Assembly (NCBI GenBank): GCA_964441505.1 | Contig: CAYTUV010000009.1 | Location: forward strand, 60,417 to 124,416 | Reading direction: 5' to 3' | Source of the DNA: Fen-1258 sp964441505 | GTDB taxonomy: Bacteria > Bacteroidota > Ignavibacteria > Ignavibacteriales > Melioribacteraceae | Length of the DNA stretch: 64,000 bases | Notes under the pieces: model-generated | The model's database searches: none | What the model saw: the letters and a program-made list of their open reading frames with translations, nothing else | What the model was told of the DNA's origin: nothing | Shown: positions 17,936 through 26,405 of the stretch, piece after piece | Layout of the letters: every line of letters starts with the position of its first letter | How positions within the stretch are numbered: the stretch's first letter is position 1 | Translations under genes and position numbers: made by a program

Positions 17936-18349
17936 ATGGTTAAAGAGAAATTTAAGAAGGTTCTTTTAGTCGATGATGATATTGATCTCTTAGAACAAAA
18001 TAAACTCCTTCTCGAATCAAAAGGTTTTACTGTTGTTGTTGCAGAGAGCGGTGAAGACGGAATCAAAGTATTTCAAAAAGAGAAACCAGATGCAGCTATA
18101 ATCGACTTGATAATGGAACAAATGGATTCCGGCTTTATTCTTGCCTATAAAATTAAAAAAACCGAGCACGGCAAGAAAATACCTGTCTTCATTTTGACCT
18201 CGGCTACATATGAGACCGGTTTTAAATTCAGCGTATCAAGTGCTGAAGAGAAAGAATGGATTAAATGTGACGGAATTTTGAATAAACCTGTTGTTGTAGA
18301 AGAGCTTATTGCTAAGTTGGAAAACTTTAGCCCTTCTTCAAAAAAATAA
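17936..18349 (+). CDS. Stand-alone response-regulator receiver
   Basis: A 137-residue CheY-like receiver without an output domain. Acidic pocket VDDDID near the N-terminus, phosphoacceptor Asp57 in AIIDLIME, the switch Thr in ILTSAT and the Lys in LNKPV. It starts ten bases after the hydrogenase-kinase, its likeliest phosphodonor. Because it has no DNA-binding domain it must act through a partner, perhaps the receiver-PAS-kinase encoded next. An insertion between the Thr and Lys motifs (KFSVSSAEEKEW) is longer than in CheY. Confidence 0.85.
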   Translation: MVKEKFKKVLLVDDDIDLLEQNKLLLESKGFTVVVAESGEDGIKVFQKEKPDAAIIDLIMEQMDSGFILAYKIKKTEHGKKIPVFILTSATYETGFKFSVSSAEEKEWIKCDGILNKPVVVEELIAKLENFSPSSKK

Positions 18350-18361
18350 CTTTCTTACACA

Positions 18362-19843
18362 TTGGAAGAAAAAAAAACAAATATTCTAATAGTCGATGAT
18401 GAAAAAGGATTACGCCTCGGCGCTCAGCGGTTATTGCAGGACGAAGGATACGATGTTGAAACTGCAGAGGACGGTGAAGCCGGAATCCAAATTGGAACAT
18501 CGAAAAATTTTGATGTTGCAATCATTGATCTTAAGATGCCGGATATTGACGGGCTTGATGTTCTGAAAGAAATAAAATCAAAGCGACCGAACACCGTATG
18601 TTTCATCGCAACTGCATTTGCCAGTTATGACACGGCAATTCAATCCACACGTCTTGGCGCTTTTGGATATATTCCAAAACCATTCACTCCGGAAGAATTA
18701 ATATATCAGATTGAACTTGGTGTTAAACAGCATGATTTAATCATTGAATCGGAAAGGCTGAAAAAGGAGCGTGAGGGAAATCTACTCGAGATAGCTTATG
18801 AAAAATCACGGCTTAATACAATTGTCAAATCCATAAGCGATGGTGTTCTTGTAATAAATCGAGGCGGCGAAGTTGTCTATTTTAATTACGCAGCATTGAA
18901 ATTCTTGAATATCGGGGAATTAAAAATAGGCGATCCTGCTATATCAAAATTACCAGAAAAAATACTTATTCTTATCACAAAGATTCTAGATGCCGAAAAA
19001 ATTCTTCTAAAAACATTTACCACTCAAATTGAATTATTACCCAATAACGAATTAGTGATTGAAGCAGCTTGTACGCCCGTCCCTCATCCCGATGGAACCA
19101 TTGCCGGCGTAGTTATAGTAATAAGTAATATTACACAATTCAAACAGATAGAACAGATTAAGTCGCAATTTGTGTCTATGGTGGCTCATGAACTAAAAAC
19201 TCCTCTAGCTGCCGTTCAGGGTTTCTTAAATATCCTTCTCGATGATTCCATCGCGCTCGATAAAGAAAAGGAGAAAGACTATTTAACACGTTCCGTAACT
19301 CGTTTAAATAGTCTTAAGTATCTGGTTAATGATCTTCTCGATATCTCAAAGATGGAATTGAAAACTAAGCAGAGAGAGATAGAGGAGATTCATCTTCAGG
19401 AAATAATTCAAAATACAATTCAGCTTTTGGAATTTGATATTAAAAAGAAGAAAATAGCCATCACTACTACAATTGAAAATGATCTCCCAATAATCAAAGC
19501 AGACTTGAACGAAATAACGAGAATTATAACAAATCTTTTAAGCAATGCGATAAAATACAATGTTGAGAAGGGAAAGATTTTTATTGACGCTTTAAAAAAG
19601 AAAAATTACGTTTCGATTATAATGAAAGACACTGGTATCGGAATGAAGCCGGAAGAGAAGTTAAAACTCTTTAACGAGTTTTTCAGAGCAAAAAATGAAA
19701 AAACGCGGGGTATAAGCGGAACGGGACTTGGTCTGACAATAGTTAAAAGGATCGTTGACTCATATCATGGTAAAATCGAGGTAGAATCAGAATACGGTAA
19801 TGGAACGACATTCATAATCAACTTACCAATAAATACAAATTAA
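18362..19843 (+). CDS. Receiver-PAS-histidine kinase
   Basis: A 493-residue soluble kinase with an N-terminal receiver (VDDEKG, Asp56 in AIIDLKMPD, Lys in IPKPF). A PAS domain follows at about residues 150-260, a HisKA domain (MVAHELKTPL, His276) and an ATP-binding domain (NAIKYN, DTGIGM, GTGLGLTI). The TTG at 18362 is the only start close to the previous gene; no clear ribosome site is visible. The receiver-first order suggests it is controlled by an upstream kinase, plausibly the hydrogenase-kinase, making a relay. It has no membrane segment, so its own PAS input is cytoplasmic. Confidence 0.85.
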   Translation: MEEKKTNILIVDDEKGLRLGAQRLLQDEGYDVETAEDGEAGIQIGTSKNFDVAIIDLKMPDIDGLDVLKEIKSKRPNTVCFIATAFASYDTAIQSTRLGAFGYIPKPFTPEELIYQIELGVKQHDLIIESERLKKEREGNLLEIAYEKSRLNTIVKSISDGVLVINRGGEVVYFNYAALKFLNIGELKIGDPAISKLPEKILILITKILDAEKILLKTFTTQIELLPNNELVIEAACTPVPHPDGTIAGVVIVISNITQFKQIEQIKSQFVSMVAHELKTPLAAVQGFLNILLDDSIALDKEKEKDYLTRSVTRLNSLKYLVNDLLDISKMELKTKQREIEEIHLQEIIQNTIQLLEFDIKKKKIAITTTIENDLPIIKADLNEITRIITNLLSNAIKYNVEKGKIFIDALKKKNYVSIIMKDTGIGMKPEEKLKLFNEFFRAKNEKTRGISGTGLGLTIVKRIVDSYHGKIEVESEYGNGTTFIINLPINTN

Positions 19844-19858
19844 CAAATGGAGTATAGC

Positions 19859-20248
19859 ATGGCACTAGTAGCAATTATTGATGATGACCCGGATATTCTG
19901 GATGCGAGCAGTCTTGTACTGAAGTCGAAAGGATATAATGTAATCACTGCCAATAATCCTTCCGATGGTTTCAAAATAGTGAAAGAGAAAAAACCGGATT
20001 TGATTATTCTTGATGTAATGATGGATGAACCGGATGATGGATTTTTCCTGGCGCAAAGATTCCGAAAGGAAAAAATTGAAACACCAATCTTGATGTATAC
20101 CTCGGTATCGAAGGCAATTGGTTTGGATTTCGGTAAAAGCGAAATGGTACCTGTTGATGATTTTGTGGAAAAACCAATTTCACCCGATGAACTTGTAAAG
20201 AAAGTGGAAGCATTGTTGCACAAAGTTGAGGAGAAGCGCCAATGTTAG
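19859..20248 (+). CDS. Second stand-alone receiver domain
   Basis: A 129-residue CheY-like receiver (IDDDPD pocket, phosphoacceptor Asp52 in ILDVMMDEPDDG, Thr/Ser in MYTSVS, Lys in VEKPI). I chose the ATG at 19859 because GGAG lies seven bases upstream; an ATG at 19847 would add four residues. No output domain. It overlaps the second hydC by seven bases, so it is translationally coupled to the second hydrogenase. Confidence 0.85.
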   Translation: MALVAIIDDDPDILDASSLVLKSKGYNVITANNPSDGFKIVKEKKPDLIILDVMMDEPDDGFFLAQRFRKEKIETPILMYTSVSKAIGLDFGKSEMVPVDDFVEKPISPDELVKKVEALLHKVEEKRQC

Positions 20249-20715
20249 TTCTTGAAAAAAATGCAATGACTGAAGAAATTGAACAGCTTGTTGAAAAATA
20301 TGTCAAATCACGTTCTTCACTCCTTCCAATACTTCAGGATATACAAAGAAAACATAAGTATATACCTGATTTCGCTCAGCAGGAGATTGCACGGTTACTC
20401 GATATTCATCCTGTTGAAGTATACAGCGTAATATCATTTTACTCTTTTTTGAATACACATCCTAAGGGAAGAAACATCATTCGTTTGTGTCAGACAATTA
20501 CCTGCGATATGGCTGGCAAAACAGGAGTTGCTAAAGCTCTTGAAAGAGAACTTGGTATCAAATTCGGTGAGACTACAAAGGATAACAAATTTACACTTGA
20601 GTATGTGAACTGTCTCGGAATGTGCGATCAAGGTCCGGCTATTTTGATCAATGAAAGAGTATATCCAAAAGTTACGCCTGAAAAGGCCGTTCAAATTATT
20701 TGCGAGGTGAAATAA
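20242..20715 (+). CDS. hydC: NAD-linked [FeFe] hydrogenase gamma subunit (NuoE-like), second copy
   Basis: A 157-residue NuoE-like [2Fe-2S] protein with ligands Cys83, Cys88 (CQTITC), Cys124 and Cys128 (CLGMC). It is clearly diverged from the first copy at 11709. GAGGAG lies eight bases before the ATG, inside the end of the receiver gene. It opens the second hydrogenase gene set and lies just before the second hydB. Confidence 0.9.
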   Translation: MLVLEKNAMTEEIEQLVEKYVKSRSSLLPILQDIQRKHKYIPDFAQQEIARLLDIHPVEVYSVISFYSFLNTHPKGRNIIRLCQTITCDMAGKTGVAKALERELGIKFGETTKDNKFTLEYVNCLGMCDQGPAILINERVYPKVTPEKAVQIICEVK

Positions 20716-20717
20716 TT

Positions 20718-21917
20718 ATGGAAAAGAAAAATAGAAAAGGTGCAGTTTTATTCTCCGAATACAAACGCGGTGAGGGAATAAAAAACGCCATTGCAAAATC
20801 ACGCGAGGATATTTTGTTTGAAATCAGGGAGTCAAAATTGAAAGGCAGGGGTGGTGCAGGATTCCCGACAGCTACAAAATGGATGATGGTCGCGGCGGCT
20901 TCATCAGATGATAAATATATTGTTTGTAATGCCGATGAAGGTGAACCGGGAACATTTAAAGACAGGGTTCTTCTTCTTGAATATCCCGAATTAGTTTTCG
21001 ATGGTATGGTAATAGCCGGCTATGTTATCGGTGCAAGGAATGGTATTATCTACCTTCGCGGTGAATATGAATACATGAAAAAATCTCTGGAAGATTATCT
21101 GGAACTGATGCGAAAGGATAACCTGCTTGGTCATGATATTCTCGGTAAGAAGGGGTTCAACTTTGATATTAAAATTAAAATGGGAAGCGGAGCTTATGTT
21201 TGCGGAGAAGAAACTGCATTGATTGAATCTCTTGAAGGCAACCGTGGTGAAGCGCGTAACCGTCCTCCATTTCCCGTTACAACTGGTTATCTCGGTAGGC
21301 CAACTACAGTCAATAATGTTGAAACACTGGCATCAATTCCTCATATCGTTAATAAAGGTGGTGAGTGGTTCAAAAAACATGGAACTGATAAATCATCCGG
21401 ATCAAAATTATTCTCAGTTTCAGGTGATTGTGAAAAACCAGGAGTATATGAATTGCCTTGGGGAACAAAAATATCGGAACTACTCGAACTTGTCGGTGCA
21501 AAAAATACTAAAGCAGTTCAGGTTGGTGGTGCATCCGGTGTTTGTATTCCTAAATCACAATTTGACCGTACACTCGCATACGAAGATGCCGCAACCGGTG
21601 GTTCAATAATGATTTTTAACGAAAGCAGAAACATGCTTCATGTCCTTAAGAATTTCATGGAATTTTTCGTTGAAGAATCTTGCGGACAGTGCACCCCTTG
21701 CAGAATAGGAAACGTAAAATTACTTGAGGGTGTTGAGATGATTCAAAAAAATGAATTCACTTTTTCTTATATCAATCAGCTTAAAGATTTGGGACGGACG
21801 ATGCAGGTTGCATCAAAATGCGGGTTGGGGCAATCGAGCCCAAATTCATTCATCTCAATTCTAGAAAATTTTAATGAAGAAATCTTCAACGGTAACGGAG
21901 GAAATAATGGAAAGTAA
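20718..21917 (+). CDS. hydB: NAD-linked [FeFe] hydrogenase beta subunit (NuoF core only), second copy
   Basis: Of 399 residues from the ATG at 20718, with GAGGTGA upstream. It contains only the NuoF core: KGRGGAGFPTATKW and CNADEGEPGTFKDR for FMN/NADH binding, and the [4Fe-4S] site ESCGQCTPCRIG. Compared with the 660-residue first copy it lacks the thioredoxin-like [2Fe-2S] domain and the C-terminal 2x[4Fe-4S] ferredoxin. A similarly reduced HydB has, as I recall, been reported for the NADH-dependent, ferredoxin-independent hydrogenase of Syntrophomonas wolfei; by analogy this complex may not bifurcate. It overlaps hydA by 11 bases. Confidence 0.9.
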   Translation: MEKKNRKGAVLFSEYKRGEGIKNAIAKSREDILFEIRESKLKGRGGAGFPTATKWMMVAAASSDDKYIVCNADEGEPGTFKDRVLLLEYPELVFDGMVIAGYVIGARNGIIYLRGEYEYMKKSLEDYLELMRKDNLLGHDILGKKGFNFDIKIKMGSGAYVCGEETALIESLEGNRGEARNRPPFPVTTGYLGRPTTVNNVETLASIPHIVNKGGEWFKKHGTDKSSGSKLFSVSGDCEKPGVYELPWGTKISELLELVGAKNTKAVQVGGASGVCIPKSQFDRTLAYEDAATGGSIMIFNESRNMLHVLKNFMEFFVEESCGQCTPCRIGNVKLLEGVEMIQKNEFTFSYINQLKDLGRTMQVASKCGLGQSSPNSFISILENFNEEIFNGNGGNNGK

Positions 21918-23823
21918 AGGAAATTTGAGAGCGCCGGTTAGTCAAAAACCGTTGACGATTGAAAAGCCAACCGATCTTACCACAATCGGTGGAACTATTA
22001 CTATTGAAATCAATGAAAAGAAAATAACTGTTCCGCTTGGTACAACAATTCTTGAAGCATGTAAAATGAGCGGAATAAGTATTCCAACATTATGCAATCA
22101 TGAAGACTTGTGCGTTGCCGGTGTCTGCAGAATTTGTGTTGTTGAGGTTGAAGGTATGCGAACGCTTCAAGCTTCTTGCGCTTACCCTATAACAGCCCCA
22201 ATGAAAATTAAAACATCAACACCGATGGTACGTAAGGCCCGCAGGAATATTATTGATCTAATGTTGAGCGAACATTACGGAGAATGTTATTCCTGTTTCA
22301 GAAACGGAAATTGTGAATTGCAGTCACTCGCTAAAGAGTACGGAGTTGATAGTTACACTTACGGACATCCCAAAGAACCAAGATATGAAACCGATAAATC
22401 TTCTTATTCGGTAATTAGGGATATGAGCAAATGTGTGCTTTGTAAAAGGTGTGTAAGAACATGCATCGACTTGCAGGAAGTTGGCGTGTTAGAAGCTGTA
22501 AACCGGGGCGATAAAACACACATTAGTACTTTCTTAGATAAACCATTGAGCGACGTAATTTGTATTAATTGCGGTCAATGTATTAATCGCTGTCCAACAG
22601 CTGCTTTGCGTGCAAATGATCCTTCAGATGAAATATGGGCAGCAATAGACGATCCTAAGAAACACGTTGTCATACAGACAGCTCCTTCACCGAGAGCCGC
22701 TATTGGTGAGGAGTTTGGTCTTGGAGCCGGTCATTCAATGACGAGAGAATTAAATACCGCATTACGAAGGATCGGTTTTGATAAAGTTTTCGATACTAAT
22801 TTTACAGCTGATCTTACAATAATTGAAGAGGGGACTGAATTAATAATCCGTCTCTACAAAGCGTTGGTTCAAAAAGAGGCTGTTGCTCTTCCGCAATTTA
22901 CTTCATGTTCTCCGGGCTGGGTGAAATTCGTAGAGCATTACTATCCGGAATATTTGGATAATCTAAGCTCGGCAAAATCACCGCAACAAATGTTTGGTGC
23001 ACTCATCAAAACTTTTTATGCGAAGAAGGCAGGTATCGATCCGGCTGATGTAATCTCTGTAGCCTTGATGCCATGTTCAGCAAAAAAGTTTGAGTGCAAC
23101 AGACCGGAAATGAATGACAGCGGTTATAAAGATGTTGATTACGGATTGACAACGCGTGAGATGGCCAAGATGATAAGAGAGGCAGGAATTAATCTGCCGG
23201 AAATGCCTAAGAGTGATTTTGATAATCCGTTCGGAGAAGCTTCCGGTGCCGGATTAATATTTGGAGCGACGGGTGGAGTAATGGAAGCTGCGATTCGTTC
23301 AGTAGTTGAATTCGTACTTGGTAAAAAAGCAGAAGATATATTCGTAAACGCCAATGTAATTCCTTTACGAGGATTTGAAGGCGTGAAGTATATGGAAATT
23401 CCAATTGGCGACAAGGTCGGTCCGGTTCCGGATATAATCAAGCATCTTGTTCCTAACTGGGATTGGCTCAAAGGTGCAACACTGAAGGTTGCCGTTGCAC
23501 ACGGAACAGCTAATGCTAAAAAAATTATGGATGATATAAAAGCAGGCGGAAAATTTTCTGAATGTCATTTCATCGAATTTATGGCTTGCCCGGGTGGTTG
23601 CATCGGCGGCGGCGGACAGCCGATTCCTACAACACCTGAGATACGTAGATTAAGGGCAAAGGCTATTTATGCTGAAGATGAATCTCTTACACTACGTAAA
23701 TCTCACGAAAATCCTCACGTAGTTCAGATATATGAGGAATTTTTAACCGAAGGACCATGCGGTCATCTTTCTCATAAATTATTGCACACTCACTACACAA
23801 AGAGAGGAAGGTATATAGCGTAA
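21907..23823 (+). CDS. hydA: [FeFe] hydrogenase catalytic subunit, second copy
   Basis: Of 638 residues from the ATG at 21907 (GGAGG upstream). About 35 extra residues precede a [2Fe-2S] domain (CNHEDLCVAGVCRIC), then HYGECYSCFRNGNC, two [4Fe-4S] motifs (CVLCKRCVRTC, CINCGQCINRC), the H-domain and a small-subunit-like tail. Motifs: L1 TSCSPGW (Cys334, Ser335), L2 MPCSAKKFE (Cys390), L3 MACPGGCIGGGGQP (Cys561/565). L1 differs from the first copy by Ser in place of the second Cys. I recall TSCSPGW in other multimeric enzymes (HndD-like), so it need not mean inactivity. Confidence 0.93.
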   Translation: MESKGNLRAPVSQKPLTIEKPTDLTTIGGTITIEINEKKITVPLGTTILEACKMSGISIPTLCNHEDLCVAGVCRICVVEVEGMRTLQASCAYPITAPMKIKTSTPMVRKARRNIIDLMLSEHYGECYSCFRNGNCELQSLAKEYGVDSYTYGHPKEPRYETDKSSYSVIRDMSKCVLCKRCVRTCIDLQEVGVLEAVNRGDKTHISTFLDKPLSDVICINCGQCINRCPTAALRANDPSDEIWAAIDDPKKHVVIQTAPSPRAAIGEEFGLGAGHSMTRELNTALRRIGFDKVFDTNFTADLTIIEEGTELIIRLYKALVQKEAVALPQFTSCSPGWVKFVEHYYPEYLDNLSSAKSPQQMFGALIKTFYAKKAGIDPADVISVALMPCSAKKFECNRPEMNDSGYKDVDYGLTTREMAKMIREAGINLPEMPKSDFDNPFGEASGAGLIFGATGGVMEAAIRSVVEFVLGKKAEDIFVNANVIPLRGFEGVKYMEIPIGDKVGPVPDIIKHLVPNWDWLKGATLKVAVAHGTANAKKIMDDIKAGGKFSECHFIEFMACPGGCIGGGGQPIPTTPEIRRLRAKAIYAEDESLTLRKSHENPHVVQIYEEFLTEGPCGHLSHKLLHTHYTKRGRYIA

Positions 23824-23834
23824 TAAATTTGGAA

Positions 23835-23860
23835 GGGCTCATTCGATTGAGCTCTTCTTC
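23835..23860 (+). terminator. Possible terminator after the second hydrogenase set
   Basis: GGGCTCA (23835-23841) and TGAGCTC (23848-23854) form a seven-pair stem with a six-base loop, followed by TCTTCTTC rather than a clean T run. It lies 11 bases after the hydA stop and may only partly terminate. Confidence 0.4.
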
Positions 23861-23876
23861 ATTTACGAGATCGGAG

Positions 23877-24062
23877 ATGGATGAAAATTCTGAAAATAAA
23901 TCGAATTGGAAACTGGGAATAATTTATTTCAATCCCGAAAACCAAAAAGTTTTTGTTCCCAAAAGAATTGGAATTGGCTGGACATTAAATTTTGCTAGAT
24001 GGCAATCATTATTTATTGTTATTGCGATCTTGATATTGGCACTATTCCCATTTTTCAGGTAA
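23877..24062 (+). CDS. Small DUF5808-like membrane protein
   Basis: Of 61 residues from the ATG at 23877 (GGAG touches the start). The middle section NWKLGIIYFNPENQKVFVPK followed by GIGWTLNFAR is like the DUF5808 domain found in short bacterial membrane proteins. One C-terminal helix follows (SLFIVIAILILALFPFF). Function unknown. It lies between the second hydA and the membrane kinase and may share either transcript. Confidence 0.55.
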   Translation: MDENSENKSNWKLGIIYFNPENQKVFVPKRIGIGWTLNFARWQSLFIVIAILILALFPFFR

Positions 24063-24157
24063 ATGAAGGTAAATGAAAGAGATAGCATTTACTTTGCGAT
24101 AGTATCTCTTTATATTAAGAACAGAACGAGTACAAAAGTTAATAATCTAGTATATAT

Positions 24158-25603
24158 ATGAAAGACCTTGTACCGGCTTGGGCAGAGCATTACGGCGAAT
24201 TCTGGAGAGCGATTCGTGTTCGCAATTTATGGTTCATTCGTCTCCGTTATTTAGTTGTTCTAATACTTATTGGTTTTATTTTCGTTGGCGAATATATTCT
24301 TTACCTCAATTTTACCAGACAACAACTGATTGCAATATCAATAATCACTTTATCAATTTTACTTTACAATATTGTTATACATGCCTCAAGGAAGTTTGTA
24401 GGAGCAACTTCAGGAAGTTTTAATGCACTTCATATTTCATTGATACAGATGATTCTTGACCTAACTGCATTAATGTTTTTGGTTTATTTCACAGGATTGA
24501 TAGAATCGCCACTCTATATGTTTTTTATTTTCCACATGATTATTGGCAGCTTAATTTTACCCGGTTACATAGTTTATATTGCAGCCGGAGTAGTAAGTTG
24601 TTCTTTTGCAGTCTTAACATTTTTTCAGAGATATAATTATTTGGAGAGTCACCCGATCTCAGGTTTATTCCTGGGTAATCGTCCTCATACATTAACATAT
24701 GATATACTTTTTGTAAGCATCTTTGCAATAATGCTTTTTATTTCAGTTCATATCGCCAATAAAATTGCCCATCAACTTTACAAGAGGGAACAGCAGTTAC
24801 GTTCTTCGTTGAAAAGAGTAAATGAAGCCGAAATAACAAAACAGAAATATACCATAGGCATCGTTCACGAAATAAAAACTCCTATTACAGCTGTTCATTC
24901 AATATTAGAATTGATTAAAAACGGTTATGTGGGACCTATAAGTGATACTGTTGCACAAAAAATAGAACGAGCTGAACTTAGAACGGAAGAAGCAATTCAA
25001 CTAATAAAAAATATATTGAATATCTCACAGGTCAGGCTACTTGAAATTCAGTTGAAAGATCAAATTGATTTAAATGAATTTATAACTTTCATCATAGATA
25101 CCTTCAGTGAAACGGTTAATCAAAAATCGATACAATTAGTTTTCACTGATAAAAGAAAAGCTGTTAAGCTGCTTAGGTCTGATAAAATTTTACTCGAACT
25201 TGTTATATCTAACGTGGTTGCAAATGCTATTAAGTACGTTGACACCAATAGTAGTATAGAAATTATAATTGATGACAGGGATGATAAATTCTATCTTGAA
25301 GTGTGCGACAGCGGAATTGGAATACCTCGGAAAGAGATCGACAAAGTATTTAATCAATTTTACAGGGCTTCAAATATTAATAAGATGATTCATGAAGGCA
25401 GCGGAATGGGTCTGGCCATTGTGAAAGAGATAGTTGAAAAATTGGGAGGCGAGATAAAAGTTACATCTCCATCACGATTAGCAAAGGAGGGAAAACCCGG
25501 AACAAGTTTTGAAATATTGATCCCCTATCGATATAAACCGGGTGTGTATGATATTTTCGAAGTTAATGATGAGGAATACTTAAATAGCAAAAATAATTTC
25601 TAG
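24158..25603 (+). CDS. Membrane sensor histidine kinase
   Basis: Of 481 residues. The first 200 residues hold about six hydrophobic helices with very short loops, so sensing is probably within or at the membrane. A coiled coil leads to HisKA with GIVHEIKTPI (His237) and an ATP-binding domain (NAIKYV, DSGIGI, GSGMGLAI). No receiver or regulator follows, so its partner may be one of the two lone receivers at 17936 and 19859; that is inference. The C-terminus overlaps the 3' end of ispE on the other strand by 41 bases. Confidence 0.85.
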   Translation: MKDLVPAWAEHYGEFWRAIRVRNLWFIRLRYLVVLILIGFIFVGEYILYLNFTRQQLIAISIITLSILLYNIVIHASRKFVGATSGSFNALHISLIQMILDLTALMFLVYFTGLIESPLYMFFIFHMIIGSLILPGYIVYIAAGVVSCSFAVLTFFQRYNYLESHPISGLFLGNRPHTLTYDILFVSIFAIMLFISVHIANKIAHQLYKREQQLRSSLKRVNEAEITKQKYTIGIVHEIKTPITAVHSILELIKNGYVGPISDTVAQKIERAELRTEEAIQLIKNILNISQVRLLEIQLKDQIDLNEFITFIIDTFSETVNQKSIQLVFTDKRKAVKLLRSDKILLELVISNVVANAIKYVDTNSSIEIIIDDRDDKFYLEVCDSGIGIPRKEIDKVFNQFYRASNINKMIHEGSGMGLAIVKEIVEKLGGEIKVTSPSRLAKEGKPGTSFEILIPYRYKPGVYDIFEVNDEEYLNSKNNF

Positions 25604-26405
25604 AAAAAACGCTCATCGCAATTTCCGCCATCTTATTGTCGGGAAATATTCCATAGACGGTTGAACCGCTTCCGGACATTAAAGCAAAGTACGCTCCGAG
25701 GCTGTATAATGACTCTTTTATTCTGCCAATCTCCGGATACTTATTGAACACATAATCCTCAAAATCATTTTTAACTAGCTCCTTCACCATTGAGTAATCT
25801 AGCTTGTCTTCTTTAATAATCATACGATAATCCAGCGAATTATATCCGGGGATAATATTCTGGAAAGCTTCCTTTGTCGAAATATTTATTCTGGGATTTA
25901 TGATCAAGATAGGATCTGTTATTTCAAGATCTATATACTCCAAAACTTCACCGCGTGATGTTCCAATCGCCGGTCTTGATCTGATAAAGAAGGGAACATC
26001 GGAACCAAGTTGAAGAGAAAGATTCAATAATTCTTCATGTTTGAGTCCCAGATGAAACATTTCATTGAGAGAAATTAGTGTCGCTGCCGCATCAGAACTG
26101 CCGCCGCCTAGTCCTGCTTGCGAAGGAATTTCCTTATTGAGAGTGATTTTGACTTTGAGGTCTTTCCCTGTGAAATTATTTAAAATATTTTTTGCTTTTA
26201 CTACAAGATTAGAATGGTCATTAGGGACAGAATCAGAGTTACATTCGAAGCTGAATTTATCAGCCGGTTCGAAAACCAGTAAATCAAAAAGATCATTTAT
26301 AGGATAGAAGAGTGTAGAAAGATTGTGGAATCCGTCAGATCTTTTAGAAAGTATGGATAAACCGATATTAATTTTAGCAGGGGCTTTAATCTCGATATAC
26401 TTCAT
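25563..26405 (-). CDS. ispE: 4-diphosphocytidyl-2-C-methyl-D-erythritol kinase
   Basis: Phosphorylates CDP-ME in the methylerythritol phosphate route to isoprenoids. A GHMP kinase of 280 residues with APAKINIGLSI at the N-terminus, PSQAGLGGGSSDAA as the ATP loop and LMSGSGSTVYGIF near the C-terminus. It overlaps the methyltransferase-like gene upstream by 20 bases and the convergent kinase gene downstream by 41 bases. Confidence 0.93.
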   Translation of the reverse strand: MKYIEIKAPAKINIGLSILSKRSDGFHNLSTLFYPINDLFDLLVFEPADKFSFECNSDSVPNDHSNLVVKAKNILNNFTGKDLKVKITLNKEIPSQAGLGGGSSDAAATLISLNEMFHLGLKHEELLNLSLQLGSDVPFFIRSRPAIGTSRGEVLEYIDLEITDPILIINPRINISTKEAFQNIIPGYNSLDYRMIIKEDKLDYSMVKELVKNDFEDYVFNKYPEIGRIKESLYSLGAYFALMSGSGSTVYGIFPDNKMAEIAMSVFSRNYFCYLSIPHH

